Shown in pieces: positions 9,166-18,059 of a stretch of 64,000 nt of DNA. A model generated the notes under the pieces. The model did not search any database. It worked only from the letters and a program-made list of their open reading frames with translations, and had not been told where the DNA came from. Location: the NCBI RefSeq assembly GCF_006715055.1, contig NZ_VFMN01000001.1, positions 682,001 to 746,000 of the forward strand, in the 5' to 3' direction. This DNA comes from Lapillicoccus jejuensis. GTDB lineage: Bacteria; Actinomycetota; Actinomycetes; Actinomycetales; Dermatophilaceae. Made by a program: the position numbers and the translations under genes. Positions within the stretch are counted from its first letter, which is position 1. Each line of letters opens with the position of its first letter.

Positions 9166-9689
9166 CACGACGGGTCCCGCGTGGGGCGTGCCGGGCCGCT
9201 GACCCGGACGACGGCGACGGCGCCGACGAGGGCGACGAGCAGCAGGAGCGACAGCAGCTCGAACGGCCACACCCAGGCCCCGAAGAGGGCCGCGGCCACC
9301 GAGCGGGTGTCGCCGTTCTGCGGGGTCGTGGCCTCGGTGCCCACGAGCGGGACGAGGGCCACGAGCAGGAGCCCGGTGGTGGCCGCCCCGAGGACGGCGG
9401 CGGCGACCCGCTGCAGCCGGGGCGTGCCGAGGCCGTCGTTGCGGCCGATGGGCGCGCGGGTGAGCATGAGCGCGAAGAGGACGACGACGACGACCGCCCC
9501 GACGTAGACGAGCAGCTGGACGAGCGCGACGAGCTCGGCGCCGAGGACGACGTAGCAGCCGGCGAGGGTGCCGAGGCAGACGACGAGCCACAGGGCGGAG
9601 TGCACGACCTGGCGGGTGGTCACGGCGAGCACCGCGCTGGCGGCGCAGACCAGCCCGACGAGGAGGAAGGCGAGGTCGCGGGCGGTCAC
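9165..9689 (-). CDS. nuoJ: NADH-quinone oxidoreductase subunit J, second cluster
   Basis: Five-helix membrane subunit, 174 residues. Recognised by [40 protein letters not shown] and [12 protein letters not shown]. The GTG start at 9689 overlaps the nuoI2 stop (GTGA). It is shorter than the main-cluster NuoJ (261 residues), which carries a long C-terminal tail. Confidence 0.88.
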   Translation of the reverse strand: MTARDLAFLLVGLVCAASAVLAVTTRQVVHSALWLVVCLGTLAGCYVVLGAELVALVQLLVYVGAVVVVVLFALMLTRAPIGRNDGLGTPRLQRVAAAVLGAATTGLLLVALVPLVGTEATTPQNGDTRSVAAALFGAWVWPFELLSLLLLVALVGAVAVVRVSGPARPTRDPS

Positions 9690-10267
9690 GAGCCGGCCCT
9701 CGGGGGGCGGGTGGCGCGCTCGGGCCGCGCGGTGCGGGCGGGTTTCGCGGCCTGCGCGACCTCGGCCGGCTCGGCGGCGTGGTCGTCGAGCGCCGGCGGC
9801 ACCGGCACGGTCTGCATCCACTCGCCGAGCCGCTCCTTCTCGTGGAGCAGGTCGCGGATGTCGGTCTCGGCGTACTCGAACTCGGGGCTCCAGTGCAGCG
9901 CGTCGAAGGGGCAGACCTCGATGCAGATGCCGCAGTACATGCACAGCGAGAAGTCGATGGCGAAGCGGTCGAGGACGTTGCGCTGCCGCTCGCGGCCGCC
10001 CTCGGTCGTCGCCGGGACCGTCTCCTTGTGCGAGTCGATGTAGATGCACCAGTCGGGGCACTCGCGCGCGCAGAGCATGCACGAGGTGCAGTTCTCCTCG
10101 GTGAGCGCGATGACGCCGCGCGAGCGCGGCGGCAGGGCGGGCGCGACGTCGGGGTACTCGGCCGTGTGGCTCGGCGTGACCATCGTGCGGGCGGTCGTCG
10201 CGAGCCCCTTGAGCAGGCCGGGGACGAGACCCTTGCCGCCCGGCGGGGTGGGGGGTGTCGTGCTCAT
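9686..10267 (-). CDS. nuoI: NADH-quinone oxidoreductase subunit I, second cluster
   Basis: Ferredoxin-like subunit carrying two [4Fe-4S] clusters (N6a/N6b) that passes electrons towards subunit B, 193 residues. Both cysteine motifs are complete: [14 protein letters not shown] and [14 protein letters not shown] roughly 55-residue Ala/Arg-rich C-terminal tail follows. Because NuoE, F and G are not encoded in this cluster, this subunit would be the likely entry point for electrons, possibly from ferredoxin. Its ATG overlaps the nuoH2 stop. Confidence 0.92.
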   Translation of the reverse strand: MSTTPPTPPGGKGLVPGLLKGLATTARTMVTPSHTAEYPDVAPALPPRSRGVIALTEENCTSCMLCARECPDWCIYIDSHKETVPATTEGGRERQRNVLDRFAIDFSLCMYCGICIEVCPFDALHWSPEFEYAETDIRDLLHEKERLGEWMQTVPVPPALDDHAAEPAEVAQAAKPARTARPERATRPPRAGS

Positions 10268-11220
10268 CGGGTGGCCACCACGACGACGCCGGTGAGCGCG
10301 ACCTGGGCGAGGGCGGTCGGGACCAGCGCACCCCAGGCCAGCCGCTGGAGCTGGTCCTCGCGCAGCCGCGGCCACGAGACCCGCAGCCAGATGACGACGA
10401 CGGCCACGAGCGCCCCCTTACCCAGGGTCCAGAGCCACCCGAGGACCTCGGGGGCGGGGCCGCGCCAGCCGCCGAGGAAGAGGACGGCGAAGAGCAGCGA
10501 CATGACGACGATGCCGGCGTACTCCGCGAGCAGGAAGAACGCGAAGCGCAGCCCGGTGTACTCGGTGTAGGCGCCGAAGACGATCTCCGAGTCGGCGACC
10601 GGCATGTCGAAGGGCGGTCGCTGCAGCTCGGCGAGCGCCGCGGTGAGGAAGACGAGGGCGCCGGGCAGCTGCCACAGCAGCCACCACGGGCTCCACTCGG
10701 TGACGATCCCGCCGAGCGAGAGGGTGCCGGCCGCGAGCGCGACCGACGCGACGGCGAGGACGAGCGGCAGCTCGTAGGAGAGCAGCTGCGCCGCCGAGCG
10801 CATCGCGCCGAGCAGCGAGTACTTGTTGGCGCTGGCCCAGCCGGCCATGAGCGTGCCGAGGACGCCGACCCCGGCGACCGCGACGACGAAGAGCGCGCCC
10901 GCGTCGACCGGCGCGCCGACGACCGACGGGCCGAGCGGGATGACCGAGAGCGCGACGAGGTAGGGGACGAGGGCGACGGCGGGCGCCGCCTTGAACACCC
11001 ACCGGTCGGCGGCGGCCGGGGTGACGTCCTCCTTCTGGACGAACTTCACCCCGTCGGCGACGAGCTGCGCCCAGCCGTGGAAGCCGCCGGCGTACATCGG
11101 CCCGAGGCGGCCCTGCATGTGCGCCATGACCTTGTGCTCGGCCTGGCCGACGACGAGCGGCAGCACGAGGAAGGCGACGAGGACGACGACCGCGCGGACG
11201 ACGACCTCGGCCCAGCTCAC
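10264..11220 (-). CDS. nuoH: NADH-quinone oxidoreductase subunit H, second cluster
   Basis: Membrane subunit that forms part of the quinone chamber, 318 residues with about eight helices. Motifs: [54 protein letters not shown] and the acidic loop [20 protein letters not shown] followed by [18 protein letters not shown] chose the GTG at 11220 ([13 protein letters not shown]); an upstream GTG would add a non-hydrophobic Arg/Pro-rich segment. The start overlaps the stop of a 28-codon reading frame (GTGA), so it may be translationally coupled to it. Confidence 0.9.
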   Translation of the reverse strand: MSWAEVVVRAVVVLVAFLVLPLVVGQAEHKVMAHMQGRLGPMYAGGFHGWAQLVADGVKFVQKEDVTPAAADRWVFKAAPAVALVPYLVALSVIPLGPSVVGAPVDAGALFVVAVAGVGVLGTLMAGWASANKYSLLGAMRSAAQLLSYELPLVLAVASVALAAGTLSLGGIVTEWSPWWLLWQLPGALVFLTAALAELQRPPFDMPVADSEIVFGAYTEYTGLRFAFFLLAEYAGIVVMSLLFAVLFLGGWRGPAPEVLGWLWTLGKGALVAVVVIWLRVSWPRLREDQLQRLAWGALVPTALAQVALTGVVVVATR

Positions 11221-11303
11221 CGAGCCACCTCGCGGGTGCGGAGGGCTGCCACACGCCGGGCCCCTCGCCCGGCTGTCGGGAGCACGAGCGGGCGGCCGTC
11301 CAT
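11217..11303 (-). CDS. possible 28-residue leader peptide upstream of nuoH2
   Basis: A short reading frame (begins MDGRPLVLPTAGRGARR) starts at an ATG 8 bases after a TAGGGT -10 element and ends in a TGA that overlaps the nuoH2 GTG (GTGA). It resembles no known family. It could be a coupling leader or a leftover from a lost upstream gene; it may also be non-coding. Confidence 0.35.
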   Translation of the reverse strand: MDGRPLVLPTAGRGARRVAALRTREVAR

Positions 11304-11311
11304 GGGGCCTC

Positions 11312-11317
11312 ACCCTA
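11312..11317 (-). promoter_or_regulatory. -10 element upstream of nuoH2
   Basis: TAGGGT within CGCTAGGGTGAGGCCCCATG. Nearly the same string (CGCTAGGGTGGCCCCATG) precedes nuoA2, and CGCTAGGGTGGC precedes the MOSC gene. This suggests nuoH-N of the second cluster can be transcribed separately from nuoABC. Confidence 0.5.
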
Positions 11318-11362
11318 GCGAGACCCGCCGCCCCGTCCGGCGGACCTACGCCTCGCGGGACG

Positions 11363-11779
11363 TCACGGGGGCGGCGAACCGTCCGTCAGCGGGTCGTGGG
11401 CGGCCAGGCCCAGCGCACGCGCCACGGTCAGCATCGTGCGGTCGTGGCTGGTCACGACGACGTCCTCGATCCCGCTGCGCAGGGCTGACGCCAGGTGAAT
11501 GGCGTCCAGGGTCTTCACGTGCGGTCCGATCGCCTCCGCCTCCACGAGGACGGTGTGGTCAAGGAGGACCGTGCCCAGGTGGTCCAGCACGGCCTCCCGA
11601 CGTTCCAGGGGTTGACCGAGCCGGCGCAGGGTCCGGGTCAGCTCGGTCCGCAGCAGGCGGGACGACAGCACCTCGTGCACGCCCGAGGCCGTGACCTCGT
11701 CGAACCACGACGTCGCTCCCGGGTGCCCGAGCAGGACGTGTATCCCGACCGAGGTGTCCAGGTAGAAGCTCGTCACCAC
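11363..11779 (-). CDS. vapC: PIN-domain toxin, VapC family
   Basis: Predicted ribonuclease toxin of a type II toxin-antitoxin system, 138 residues. PIN-domain acidic residues are visible: FYLDTSVGIHVLLG (first Asp), SRLLRTELTRTLRR (Glu), TLDAIHLASALRSG (third Asp) and VTSHDRTMLTVARALG (fourth Asp). It is directly downstream of the antitoxin: the GTG at 11776 would overlap its stop as GTGA, while the GTG at 11779 is an alternative in-frame start. The pair sits between nuoC2 and nuoH2, where nuoD would be expected. Typical VapC enzymes cut tRNA or rRNA; the target here is unknown. Confidence 0.88.
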   Translation of the reverse strand: MVTSFYLDTSVGIHVLLGHPGATSWFDEVTASGVHEVLSSRLLRTELTRTLRRLGQPLERREAVLDHLGTVLLDHTVLVEAEAIGPHVKTLDAIHLASALRSGIEDVVVTSHDRTMLTVARALGLAAHDPLTDGSPPP

Positions 11780-12024
11780 TCGCCCTTGAGCTCGTCGACG
11801 AGCAGGTCGATGGTCAGCCCCTCGGGCAGGGGAACGGGCGGCAGGTCGGCGGTGCGGGCAGGCCCCGGCGCCTTCGGGGGGACGACCCACGGGGACGAGG
11901 AGGCCGGGACGACGCGCGCGACCTCACGGTGGTGCCGCGTCACGGCGTAGGTCTCGCCGGCGGCGACGTCGGCGAGCATCGCCGTCGGGTTCTGCCGCAG
12001 CTCCCCCACCGAGATCGTCTTCAT
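11773..12024 (-). CDS. vapB: VapB-type antitoxin (Phd/YefM-like)
   Basis: Antitoxin of 83 residues. The N-terminus MKTISVGELRQNPTAMLADV followed by AAGETYAVTRHHREVARVVP is the Phd/YefM DNA-binding fold; the C-terminal part (about residues 45-83, LPEGLTIDLLVDELKGEW) would wrap around the toxin. It overlaps the toxin gene. A 9-bp inverted repeat begins eight bases upstream of the ATG, the usual position for autoregulation. It lies 53 bases downstream of nuoC2, so it could also receive readthrough from the nuo2 promoter. Confidence 0.88.
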   Translation of the reverse strand: MKTISVGELRQNPTAMLADVAAGETYAVTRHHREVARVVPASSSPWVVPPKAPGPARTADLPPVPLPEGLTIDLLVDELKGEW

Positions 12025-12031
12025 GCCTCGA

Positions 12032-12052
12032 TCGTAGACAGATTGTCTACGA
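12032..12052. promoter_or_regulatory. vapBC operator
   Basis: TCGTAGACA-GAT-TGTCTACGA: perfect 9-bp arms around a 3-bp spacer, AT-rich against its surroundings and immediately upstream of vapB. On the minus strand it contains TACGAT a few bases ahead of the ATG, a possible -10. Autoregulation by the VapBC complex is inferred from family practice. Confidence 0.75.
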
Positions 12053-12077
12053 CTGTCGACGGGCTGGCGGAGGACGG

Positions 12078-12611
12078 TTACCGCGGCCCCCACTCGGGCC
12101 CGGGGACCCCGGGCGCCTGGACGCGGCGGCGGCCCGGGGCGCGGGTGCTGTCGTGCCCCTCCCCCGGCTCCTTCGCGCCGGGCCACGGCTTGCTCGCGCG
12201 GGCGGCGAGGACGAACGACTTGCGCAGCGGGTGGCCCTCGAACCCGTCGGGCAGCAGCAGCGGCCGCAGCCCGAGCCCCGACCCGTCGTCGAACCCGTCG
12301 ACGTCGAGGCCGAACATCTCGTGCGTCTCGCGCTCGTGCCAGGCGACGCCGCGGAAGACCCCGGTGAGGCTGGGCAGCGGGGTGCCGACGGGCAGCCGGG
12401 TGCGCAGCATCGTCGTGCGCAGGGCGCCCGGGGTGGCGACGTCGAGCAGGTGCAGCACGACGTCGTACCCGGGCCGGTCGGGGCGGTCGGTCTCGTCGAC
12501 GGCGCTCAGCCAGTCGAGGAAGGTGAAGCCCTCCTCGCGCAGCGCCGTCGCCGCCGCGACCCACTCCCCGGGCGCGACGTCGCGGCAGGCCTCGGGCGGG
12601 GTGGTGCTCAC
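12078..12611 (-). CDS. nuoC: NADH-quinone oxidoreductase subunit C, second cluster
   Basis: 30-kDa-type peripheral arm subunit, 177 residues. The signature [19 protein letters not shown] and the following [10 protein letters not shown] are present. The last 35 residues are Pro/Arg/Gly-rich and resemble no NuoC tail. GTG start overlaps the nuoB2 stop. In complex I, NuoC binds NuoD, but no nuoD follows here: the next genes are vapB and vapC. Confidence 0.88.
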   Translation of the reverse strand: MSTTPPEACRDVAPGEWVAAATALREEGFTFLDWLSAVDETDRPDRPGYDVVLHLLDVATPGALRTTMLRTRLPVGTPLPSLTGVFRGVAWHERETHEMFGLDVDGFDDGSGLGLRPLLLPDGFEGHPLRKSFVLAARASKPWPGAKEPGEGHDSTRAPGRRRVQAPGVPGPEWGPR

Positions 12612-13597
12612 CGCGGACCCTCCGGCCCGTCGCCGCCGTCGTCGGGGCGCTCCTCGTCCTCGGCGAGCTCGAAGATGTCGTCGGCGAGGGTCCGGCGCGG
12701 CTCCGTCCGCTCCCTCAGCGGGGTCGCCGTACGGCGGGCCGCCGGTGCCGGTCGCTGCTCGGGCGGGACGCCGTACGCCGCGGGGTCGGCGACCGCGGGC
12801 AGCGTGCGGGTCGGCGGAGCGGCCGACGCCTCGGGGCCGCTCGGCGCGACGGGGACCTCGGCCGGGCCCACGGGCAGCGGCCGGGTGTCCGGCTCGGTGG
12901 GGATGGCCTGCGTCGGCGGCGCGGTGCCGCCCGCGGGGGCAGTCGTCGGCGGGGCGGCGGCCCCCGGCCGCGGGGTGAGCGCGTCACCGCGACCGGGCAG
13001 CGGCTGGGGCCCGGGCTTCTCCGGGCGCTTGACGAGGCGTCGGGTGACCTCGGCCGCGGTGGCGAGCCGGCCGCTGGCGTACCGGCGCTCGAGGGTCTCG
13101 CCCACCCGCTCGGCGGCGATCTTCTCCTGGAGCTTGACGATCCCCTGGAGCAGCGCCTCCGGCCGCGGCGGGCAGCCGGGGACGTAGACGTCGACGGGGA
13201 TGATCGTGTCGACGCCCTTGGTGACGCTGTAGGAGTCCCAGTAGGGGCCGCCGGAGTTGGAGCAGGCGCCGAACGAGATGACGTACTTCGGCTCGGGCAT
13301 CTGGTCGTAGAGCCGGCGGACGGCGGGCGCCATCTTGTCGGTGACGGTGCCGCTGACGACCATGAGGTCGGCCTGCCGCGGGCCGGGCGCGAAGGGGATG
13401 ACCCCGAGCCGGATGAAGTCGTGCCGGGCCATCGACGCGGCGATGAACTCGATGGCGCAGCAGGCGAGCCCGAAGTTGAACACCCACAGGCTGTAGCGCC
13501 GGCCCCAGTTGAGGACGACCTTGACCGGCTCCGGCGCGTGGGCGGCGACCGGCCCCAGCGCGGGGCGCACGGTCGGCAGCGGCAGGTCGGTCGTCAT
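12608..13597 (-). CDS. nuoB: NADH-quinone oxidoreductase subunit B, second cluster, with C-terminal extension
   Basis: PSST-type subunit holding the terminal [4Fe-4S] cluster N2, which reduces quinone. All four ligands are visible: [29 protein letters not shown] and [17 protein letters not shown]. The protein has 329 residues against about 160-185 for most NuoB (184 in the main cluster here). The additional 150 or so residues from about position 180 are Pro/Ala/Thr-rich and end in an acidic tail ([15 protein letters not shown]). The extension is probably disordered; its role is unknown. Confidence 0.9.
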   Translation of the reverse strand: MTTDLPLPTVRPALGPVAAHAPEPVKVVLNWGRRYSLWVFNFGLACCAIEFIAASMARHDFIRLGVIPFAPGPRQADLMVVSGTVTDKMAPAVRRLYDQMPEPKYVISFGACSNSGGPYWDSYSVTKGVDTIIPVDVYVPGCPPRPEALLQGIVKLQEKIAAERVGETLERRYASGRLATAAEVTRRLVKRPEKPGPQPLPGRGDALTPRPGAAAPPTTAPAGGTAPPTQAIPTEPDTRPLPVGPAEVPVAPSGPEASAAPPTRTLPAVADPAAYGVPPEQRPAPAARRTATPLRERTEPRRTLADDIFELAEDEERPDDGGDGPEGPR

Positions 13598-13610
13598 CGG
13601 CGCGGGTGGG

Positions 13611-13970
13611 TCAGAGCCAGCGCAGCAGGCCGCGGCGGGCGACGTGGACGAGGCCGACGACGAGCACGAGGACGAAGATCCCCATCTCGACGAGCGACGC
13701 CACGGCCAGGTGCGCGTCGCGGATCACGGTGGCCCACGGGAAGAGGTAGACGGCGTCGACGGCGAAGATGACGTAGAGGAACGCGAAGACGAGGTAGCGC
13801 ACGTTGGTCTGCGCCCAGTCGGTGCCGACCGGGTCGACCCCGGACTCGTACGTCGCCCGCTTGGCCGCCGTCGGCACGCGCGGAGCCAGCGACCGGCGCG
13901 CGAGCGCCGCGGCGAGGACGAGCACGACCCCGCTCACGACGACGGCACCGACGGTGACGTAGGGCTCCAT
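13611..13970 (-). CDS. nuoA: NADH-quinone oxidoreductase subunit A, second cluster
   Basis: Small three-helix membrane subunit, 119 residues, first gene of the second cluster. Motifs: [14 protein letters not shown] (the TMK-loop equivalent), [24 protein letters not shown] and [19 protein letters not shown]. It is 13 bases upstream of nuoB2. A TAGGGT -10 element six bases before the ATG suggests a leaderless transcript. Confidence 0.92.
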   Translation of the reverse strand: MEPYVTVGAVVVSGVVLVLAAALARRSLAPRVPTAAKRATYESGVDPVGTDWAQTNVRYLVFAFLYVIFAVDAVYLFPWATVIRDAHLAVASLVEMGIFVLVLVVGLVHVARRGLLRWL

Positions 13971-13976
13971 GGGGCC

Positions 13977-13982
13977 ACCCTA
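13977..13982 (-). promoter_or_regulatory. -10 element of the nuoA2 promoter (leaderless)
   Basis: TAGGGT ends six bases before the nuoA2 ATG, within CGCTAGGGTGGCCCCATG. No Shine-Dalgarno sequence is seen, so transcription probably starts at the start codon. Confidence 0.55.
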
Positions 13983-14005
13983 GCGACCGGCCCGTACGAC
14001 GCCCC

Positions 14006-14737
14006 TCAGACCAGCAGCGCGGCCGCCGAGACCCCGGACGCGACCAGGACCAGCACCTCGAAGCGGGCCTGGCTGATCCGGCCCAGCGTCCACCGGCCGA
14101 GCAGCCCGCCGGCGACGACGGCCGGGACGAGGGCCAGCGCGCGCACCACGTCGGTGCCCGAGACGAGGCCCAGGCCCGCCGAGAACGGCACCTTGACGAG
14201 GTTGACGACGAGGAAGAACCAGGCGTTGGTGCCGACGAAGCGACGCTTGTCGACCTGCGCCGCGCTGAGGAAGAGGGTCATGACCGGGCCGGCCGCGTTG
14301 GCCGTCATCGTCGTGAAGCCGGCCGCTCCCCCGGCCGCCCAGGAGGCGACCCGGTGGGGCTGCGTGGACGGCCCGGTCGTCCGGCGGGTGCGCAGCCACA
14401 GCTGCAGGACGAGGAGGACGACGAGGACGACGCCGATGCTGCGGCGGAGCACCTCGTCGGAGACGATGTGCAGGAAGAGGGTGCCCAGGACCAGACCCGG
14501 CAGCACCGCGGGCAGCAGCCGCCGGACGAGCGCCCAGTCCGCGTCGCGCCGGTACGTCGTCGTGGCGACGAGGTCGCCGACGATGAGGACGAGCAGCACC
14601 GCCCCCGTCGACGCCCGGGCCGGTAGGACCGTCGCGAAGATCGCCACGGCCGCGACCCCGAGACCGCCGACCGCCGTCTTGGAGAACCCGACGACGACGC
14701 CCGCGAGCGCGAAGAGGGCGAGCACGGCCGGGGTCAC
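14006..14737 (-). CDS. TauE/SafE family membrane permease
   Basis: Membrane protein of 243 residues with about seven to eight helices, of the sulfite exporter TauE/SafE (UPF0721) family. Motifs: FALAGVVVGFSKTAVGGLGV near the N-terminus and the mirrored GGAAGFTTMTANAAGPVMTL in the second half. The GTG at 14737 is chosen because it places the first helix at the N-terminus; upstream frame continuation is not hydrophobic. Substrate is likely a small sulfur-containing or organic anion, but this cannot be settled. It is divergent in function from the neighbouring nuo2 cluster and ends 35 bases from nuoA2. Confidence 0.85.
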   Translation of the reverse strand: MTPAVLALFALAGVVVGFSKTAVGGLGVAAVAIFATVLPARASTGAVLLVLIVGDLVATTTYRRDADWALVRRLLPAVLPGLVLGTLFLHIVSDEVLRRSIGVVLVVLLVLQLWLRTRRTTGPSTQPHRVASWAAGGAAGFTTMTANAAGPVMTLFLSAAQVDKRRFVGTNAWFFLVVNLVKVPFSAGLGLVSGTDVVRALALVPAVVAGGLLGRWTLGRISQARFEVLVLVASGVSAAALLV

Positions 14738-14768
14738 GGGCGCCAGCCTGCCGCACTCCGCGCCGGGG

Positions 14769-16908
14769 TCAGCGGCTGCGGGTCGCCGGCGGGACGGCGG
14801 CGAGGGTCTCGGGGATCCGGGCGAAGCCGCCGAGCTGCGCCGTGCTCGGGAAGAGCTGGACCCGGGCGGAGACGTCGGAGACGACGTCCGTCGGCCCGGC
14901 GAGGGAGTACAGGTCCTCGGAGCCCCCGGCGGACAGGCCGGTGAGGACCGTCGCGGCGCAGGGCGACGGCGGCGCCGCCAGCAGCGAGCTCGTGCCGGGT
15001 CGTGGGGTCCCGCTCGGGTACGCCACGAGCCACGTGGGACGGGTCGGGATCGCGGTGACGTTCTGCAGGACGCCCCAGGTGTCCTGGTCCCGCAGTGACG
15101 AGGAGACCGGCAGCGACCGCGCCGCGCCACCGGGGAGCGTCCCGATCCCGAGACCGCGACGGGAGTCGGCGATCCGGACCGGACCACCCGGCAGCGGGAC
15201 CGCCACCACGCCGGACGGGCTGTAGCCGTCGTCGACGACCGCCGTCACGTCGACGACGACGTGCACGGGTGCGCCGAAGACGGTGACCGGGAGCTGCTCG
15301 GACGGCGACCCGTCCATCCAGGCGAGGACCGTGTTGCTCGTCGTCTCCCCTGCGGCGTAGGTGACGCTCGAGGTGCCGTCGGGGCCGCCGAGCCGGACCC
15401 AGCCCGCGGTCGCGGGCGACACGACCGTGACGGTGGCCAGCACGGCGGTGGCGGGGTTGCCGAACCTCGGCAGGCGCAGGCCGAGGAGGGTCTGCCCGAC
15501 CGGCAGCGGACGCGCCCCTCCGGCCGTGGTGCGGGTGTCGAGGACCCGGGACGGTGGCACCGGGTGCAACCGGGCGGCGACGACCCCGCGAGCGGCGAAG
15601 GGCTGCTCGTCGCGGGGCAGCGTGACCCCCGCAGGTCGGCGACCACGTCGAGGGGCCGTGGGGAGGCGTTGCGCACGTGGGCGTAGCCGGCCGCGTCGAT
15701 CGGCGCCAGGACGAGGTTGCTCGTCGTGCGGCCGGCGGCGAAGCTGACCGCCGAGGTCGTGGTGGGAGCCGTCGACGAGGGCAGGACGCTGAGGTACCCC
15801 GCGGCGGCAGGGGCCACCGCGGTGAGGTTGAGCAGGGCCAGCCCGCCGGACAGGCCGGGGGTCGGCGAGTCGGCGAGCTCGCCCACCGGGACCGCCACCA
15901 CGGCGCCGGCCGGCACCTGGCGCGGCGGGGAGGACCCGCTCGGCTTCCTGGTGTCCAGGGCTCGGTTGGTGACGGCCAGGAGGGAGCCCCTCAGGTCGGT
16001 CCTGGGTGCCTGCTCGTCCCAGCTCACGGGCACGCGCGCGACCACCGCGCCGTCCGTGTCGTGGAGCAGGAACGACGGGAGGGCCTGCCCCGTGCCCACC
16101 GGTCGCATCTGCACCGAGGTGCTGCACCGATCGCCGTCGGACAGGGTGCGACCCGAGCAGCTGTCGACCGGGTAGCGGAACAGGTAGGGGAAGGGGTGGT
16201 AGTTCTCCTCGACGACCTGGGGTGACGCCACGGCGACCGACCCGGCGCCGACGTACCGCACGGGGACGGCGACGGGCGTGCCGGCCACGCCGATCACCGG
16301 TGAGCCGAGGCCGACGGTGTCCGTCGGGACGTCGAGGCCGCCGTACGGGGTCGAGGCGCCCAGCCGGAGGTGGACGTCGAGCTGCTGACGGTCCGAGGTG
16401 TCGTCGACCTGGCAGGACCCGGTGAGGTCGACGGACAGCACGTCCGGCCGACCCGTCGTCGGGTCGAGGTGGTACTCGGTGACGACGACCGGGGCGTCCG
16501 TCCCGGACGTGGTGGTCGCGCAGAACGTCGTGCCGAACCGCAGCGAGGCGGACATCCCCGGCAGCCCCGGGCCGATCCGCGGTCCCCTGACCAGGAGGGC
16601 GACCGGCGACCCCTCCCGGGGCGAGAAGGTCACCGCCCACCACTCCCACGTGGCCGTGTGCGCGCGCCGGTGACGGTCACCGGACCGTCGCGACCGTCGA
16701 CCGCTCGGGTCGTCTGCCTCGGGGCGGGGCTGACCGCGCCCCAGGCCCGGGCGGTGAGGCCGGTGTAGGGCCCGATGAGGTCGACCGACGTCGCCGCCGA
16801 CGCGACCGGGACGAGGACCCCCAGCAGCAACCCGGCGAGGGCCACGACGAGACCCCACCGGGTGCGACGACGAGCACCACGGACCACGACGACCCCCCTG
16901 ACCTCCAC
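14769..16908 (-). pseudogene. secreted repeat protein disrupted by two frameshifts
   Basis: Reading on the minus strand, a secreted protein starts at 16908 with a signal peptide (LVVALAGLLLGVLVPVASAA). It loses frame near 16655-16670, continues in the next frame (TATWEWWAVTFSPREGSP onwards), loses frame again at a run of five C at 15626-15630 (DVVADLRG to VTLPRDEQPF), and ends at 14769. Both shifts are single-base losses, and adding two bases restores an open frame of 714 codons. The C-terminal half has three repeats marked ALDTRK / RVLDTRTT / RIADSRRG, each with a YAAGETTSN-type and DVVxDV-type strand, a pattern common in actinobacterial exported proteins. Either a decayed gene or two sequencing errors. 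Function unknown. Confidence 0.75.
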
Positions 16909-17058
16909 CGGTGGCGGAGCGACGCGGCCGCCTGTCGTGGCCGTCCGCCGAGACGGTCCGACGACGACGCCGCTCTGGGCCGGTATGCACCTCGTTCACA
17001 GCCGACGTCCAGGCGGTGGGTCCGGAACACCCGCTCGTCCCCTCGCTGTTGCAGCGGC

Positions 17059-18000
17059 ATGAGCACACGCATCGTCACGGCCGCGGACTTCGGCGGCCCC
17101 GAGCAGCTGCGGCTGCAGACCGTCCCCACCCCCGAGCCCGGTCCCGGCGAGGTCCGCGTCGCCGTCCGCGCGATCTCGGTCAACCCCGTCGACTGGAAGC
17201 TGTACGGCGGGATGTTCGGCCGGGACCCGGGCCTGCTGACCGGCTTCGGCGCCGAGGTGGCCGGCACCGTCGACGCCGTCGGTGACGGCGTGACGTCGTA
17301 CGGGCCGGGAGACGCGGTCGTCGTCCGCTCGGTGCCGGGTGGCGCGTACGCCGACCACGTGCTCGCGCCCGCCGACCTGCTCACCGCCAAGCCCGCGGGC
17401 GTCTCGTGGGAGGCCGCCGCGAGCGTCCCCGTCGTCGGCGGCACCGCCGTCCACGCCCTCGAGGCCGTCCACCTCGGCGAGGGCGAGAGCGTCGTCGTGC
17501 ACGGCGGCTCGGGCGGCGTCGGCCGCCTCGTCGTCCAGCTCGCGGTGCGCCGCGGCGCCCGCGTCGTCGCCACCGCGAGCGAGCGGCACCACGACGACCT
17601 GCGCGCGCTCGGCGCCGAGCCGGTCGCCTACGGCGACGGCCTGCTGGAGCGGCTGCGGGCCGCGGCCCCGGACGGGCGCTTCGACGCGGCCGTCGACACG
17701 GTCGGCACCGACGAGGCCCTCGACAGCTCCGTCGCGCTCGTCGCCGACCCGCAGCGGGTCGTCACCATCGCCGGGTTCGCACGCTTCCAGGAGCTCGGGA
17801 TCAAGGCCATCGGCGGCGGCCCCGGCGCCGAGCCGGGCGAGGACGTGCGCGCCGCCGCCGTGCCGCAGGTGCTCGACCTCCTCGCGCGCGGCGAGGTGAC
17901 CATCCCGATCGCGCGGACCTTCCCGCTCGAGGAGACCGCCGAGGCGCACCGGCTCAGCCGGGACGCCCACCCCGGCGGCAAGCTCGTCGTCCTGCCGTGA
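17059..18000 (+). CDS. NADP-dependent quinone oxidoreductase-like protein (zinc-free MDR family)
   Basis: Cytoplasmic oxidoreductase of 313 residues, medium-chain dehydrogenase/reductase superfamily, quinone-oxidoreductase branch. The N-terminal GroES-like half shows ISVNPVDWKLYGG and GAEVAGTVDAVGDGV; the nucleotide-binding half shows VVHGGSGGVGRLVVQLAVRR. The zinc-ligand cysteines of alcohol dehydrogenases are absent. It has no clear ribosome-binding site; the ATG at 17059 follows TGTTGCAGCGGC. It is divergent from the frameshifted secreted gene. The actual substrate is not predictable. Confidence 0.85.
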   Translation: MSTRIVTAADFGGPEQLRLQTVPTPEPGPGEVRVAVRAISVNPVDWKLYGGMFGRDPGLLTGFGAEVAGTVDAVGDGVTSYGPGDAVVVRSVPGGAYADHVLAPADLLTAKPAGVSWEAAASVPVVGGTAVHALEAVHLGEGESVVVHGGSGGVGRLVVQLAVRRGARVVATASERHHDDLRALGAEPVAYGDGLLERLRAAAPDGRFDAAVDTVGTDEALDSSVALVADPQRVVTIAGFARFQELGIKAIGGGPGAEPGEDVRAAAVPQVLDLLARGEVTIPIARTFPLEETAEAHRLSRDAHPGGKLVVLP

Positions 18001-18059
18001 CGGCGGGGTGAGCCCCGGCCGACCCTTCGCGGTCTCCACCGGTCCGGCACACTGCCGCC

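Noticed and set aside
6947-9202. 750-codon plus-strand frame opposite nuoL2
   Set aside because: Low-complexity Gly/Glu/Arg product without domains; antisense to an intact nuoL.
11220-12078. Hidden or shifted nuoD between nuoC2 and nuoH2
   Set aside because: The interval is about 850 bases, is filled by vapBC, and shows no GPQHPSTHG-type motif in any frame.
16985-17005. Possible second Rex site (TGTGAACGAGG on the minus strand)
   Set aside because: Only one half-site is good; the other half does not match.
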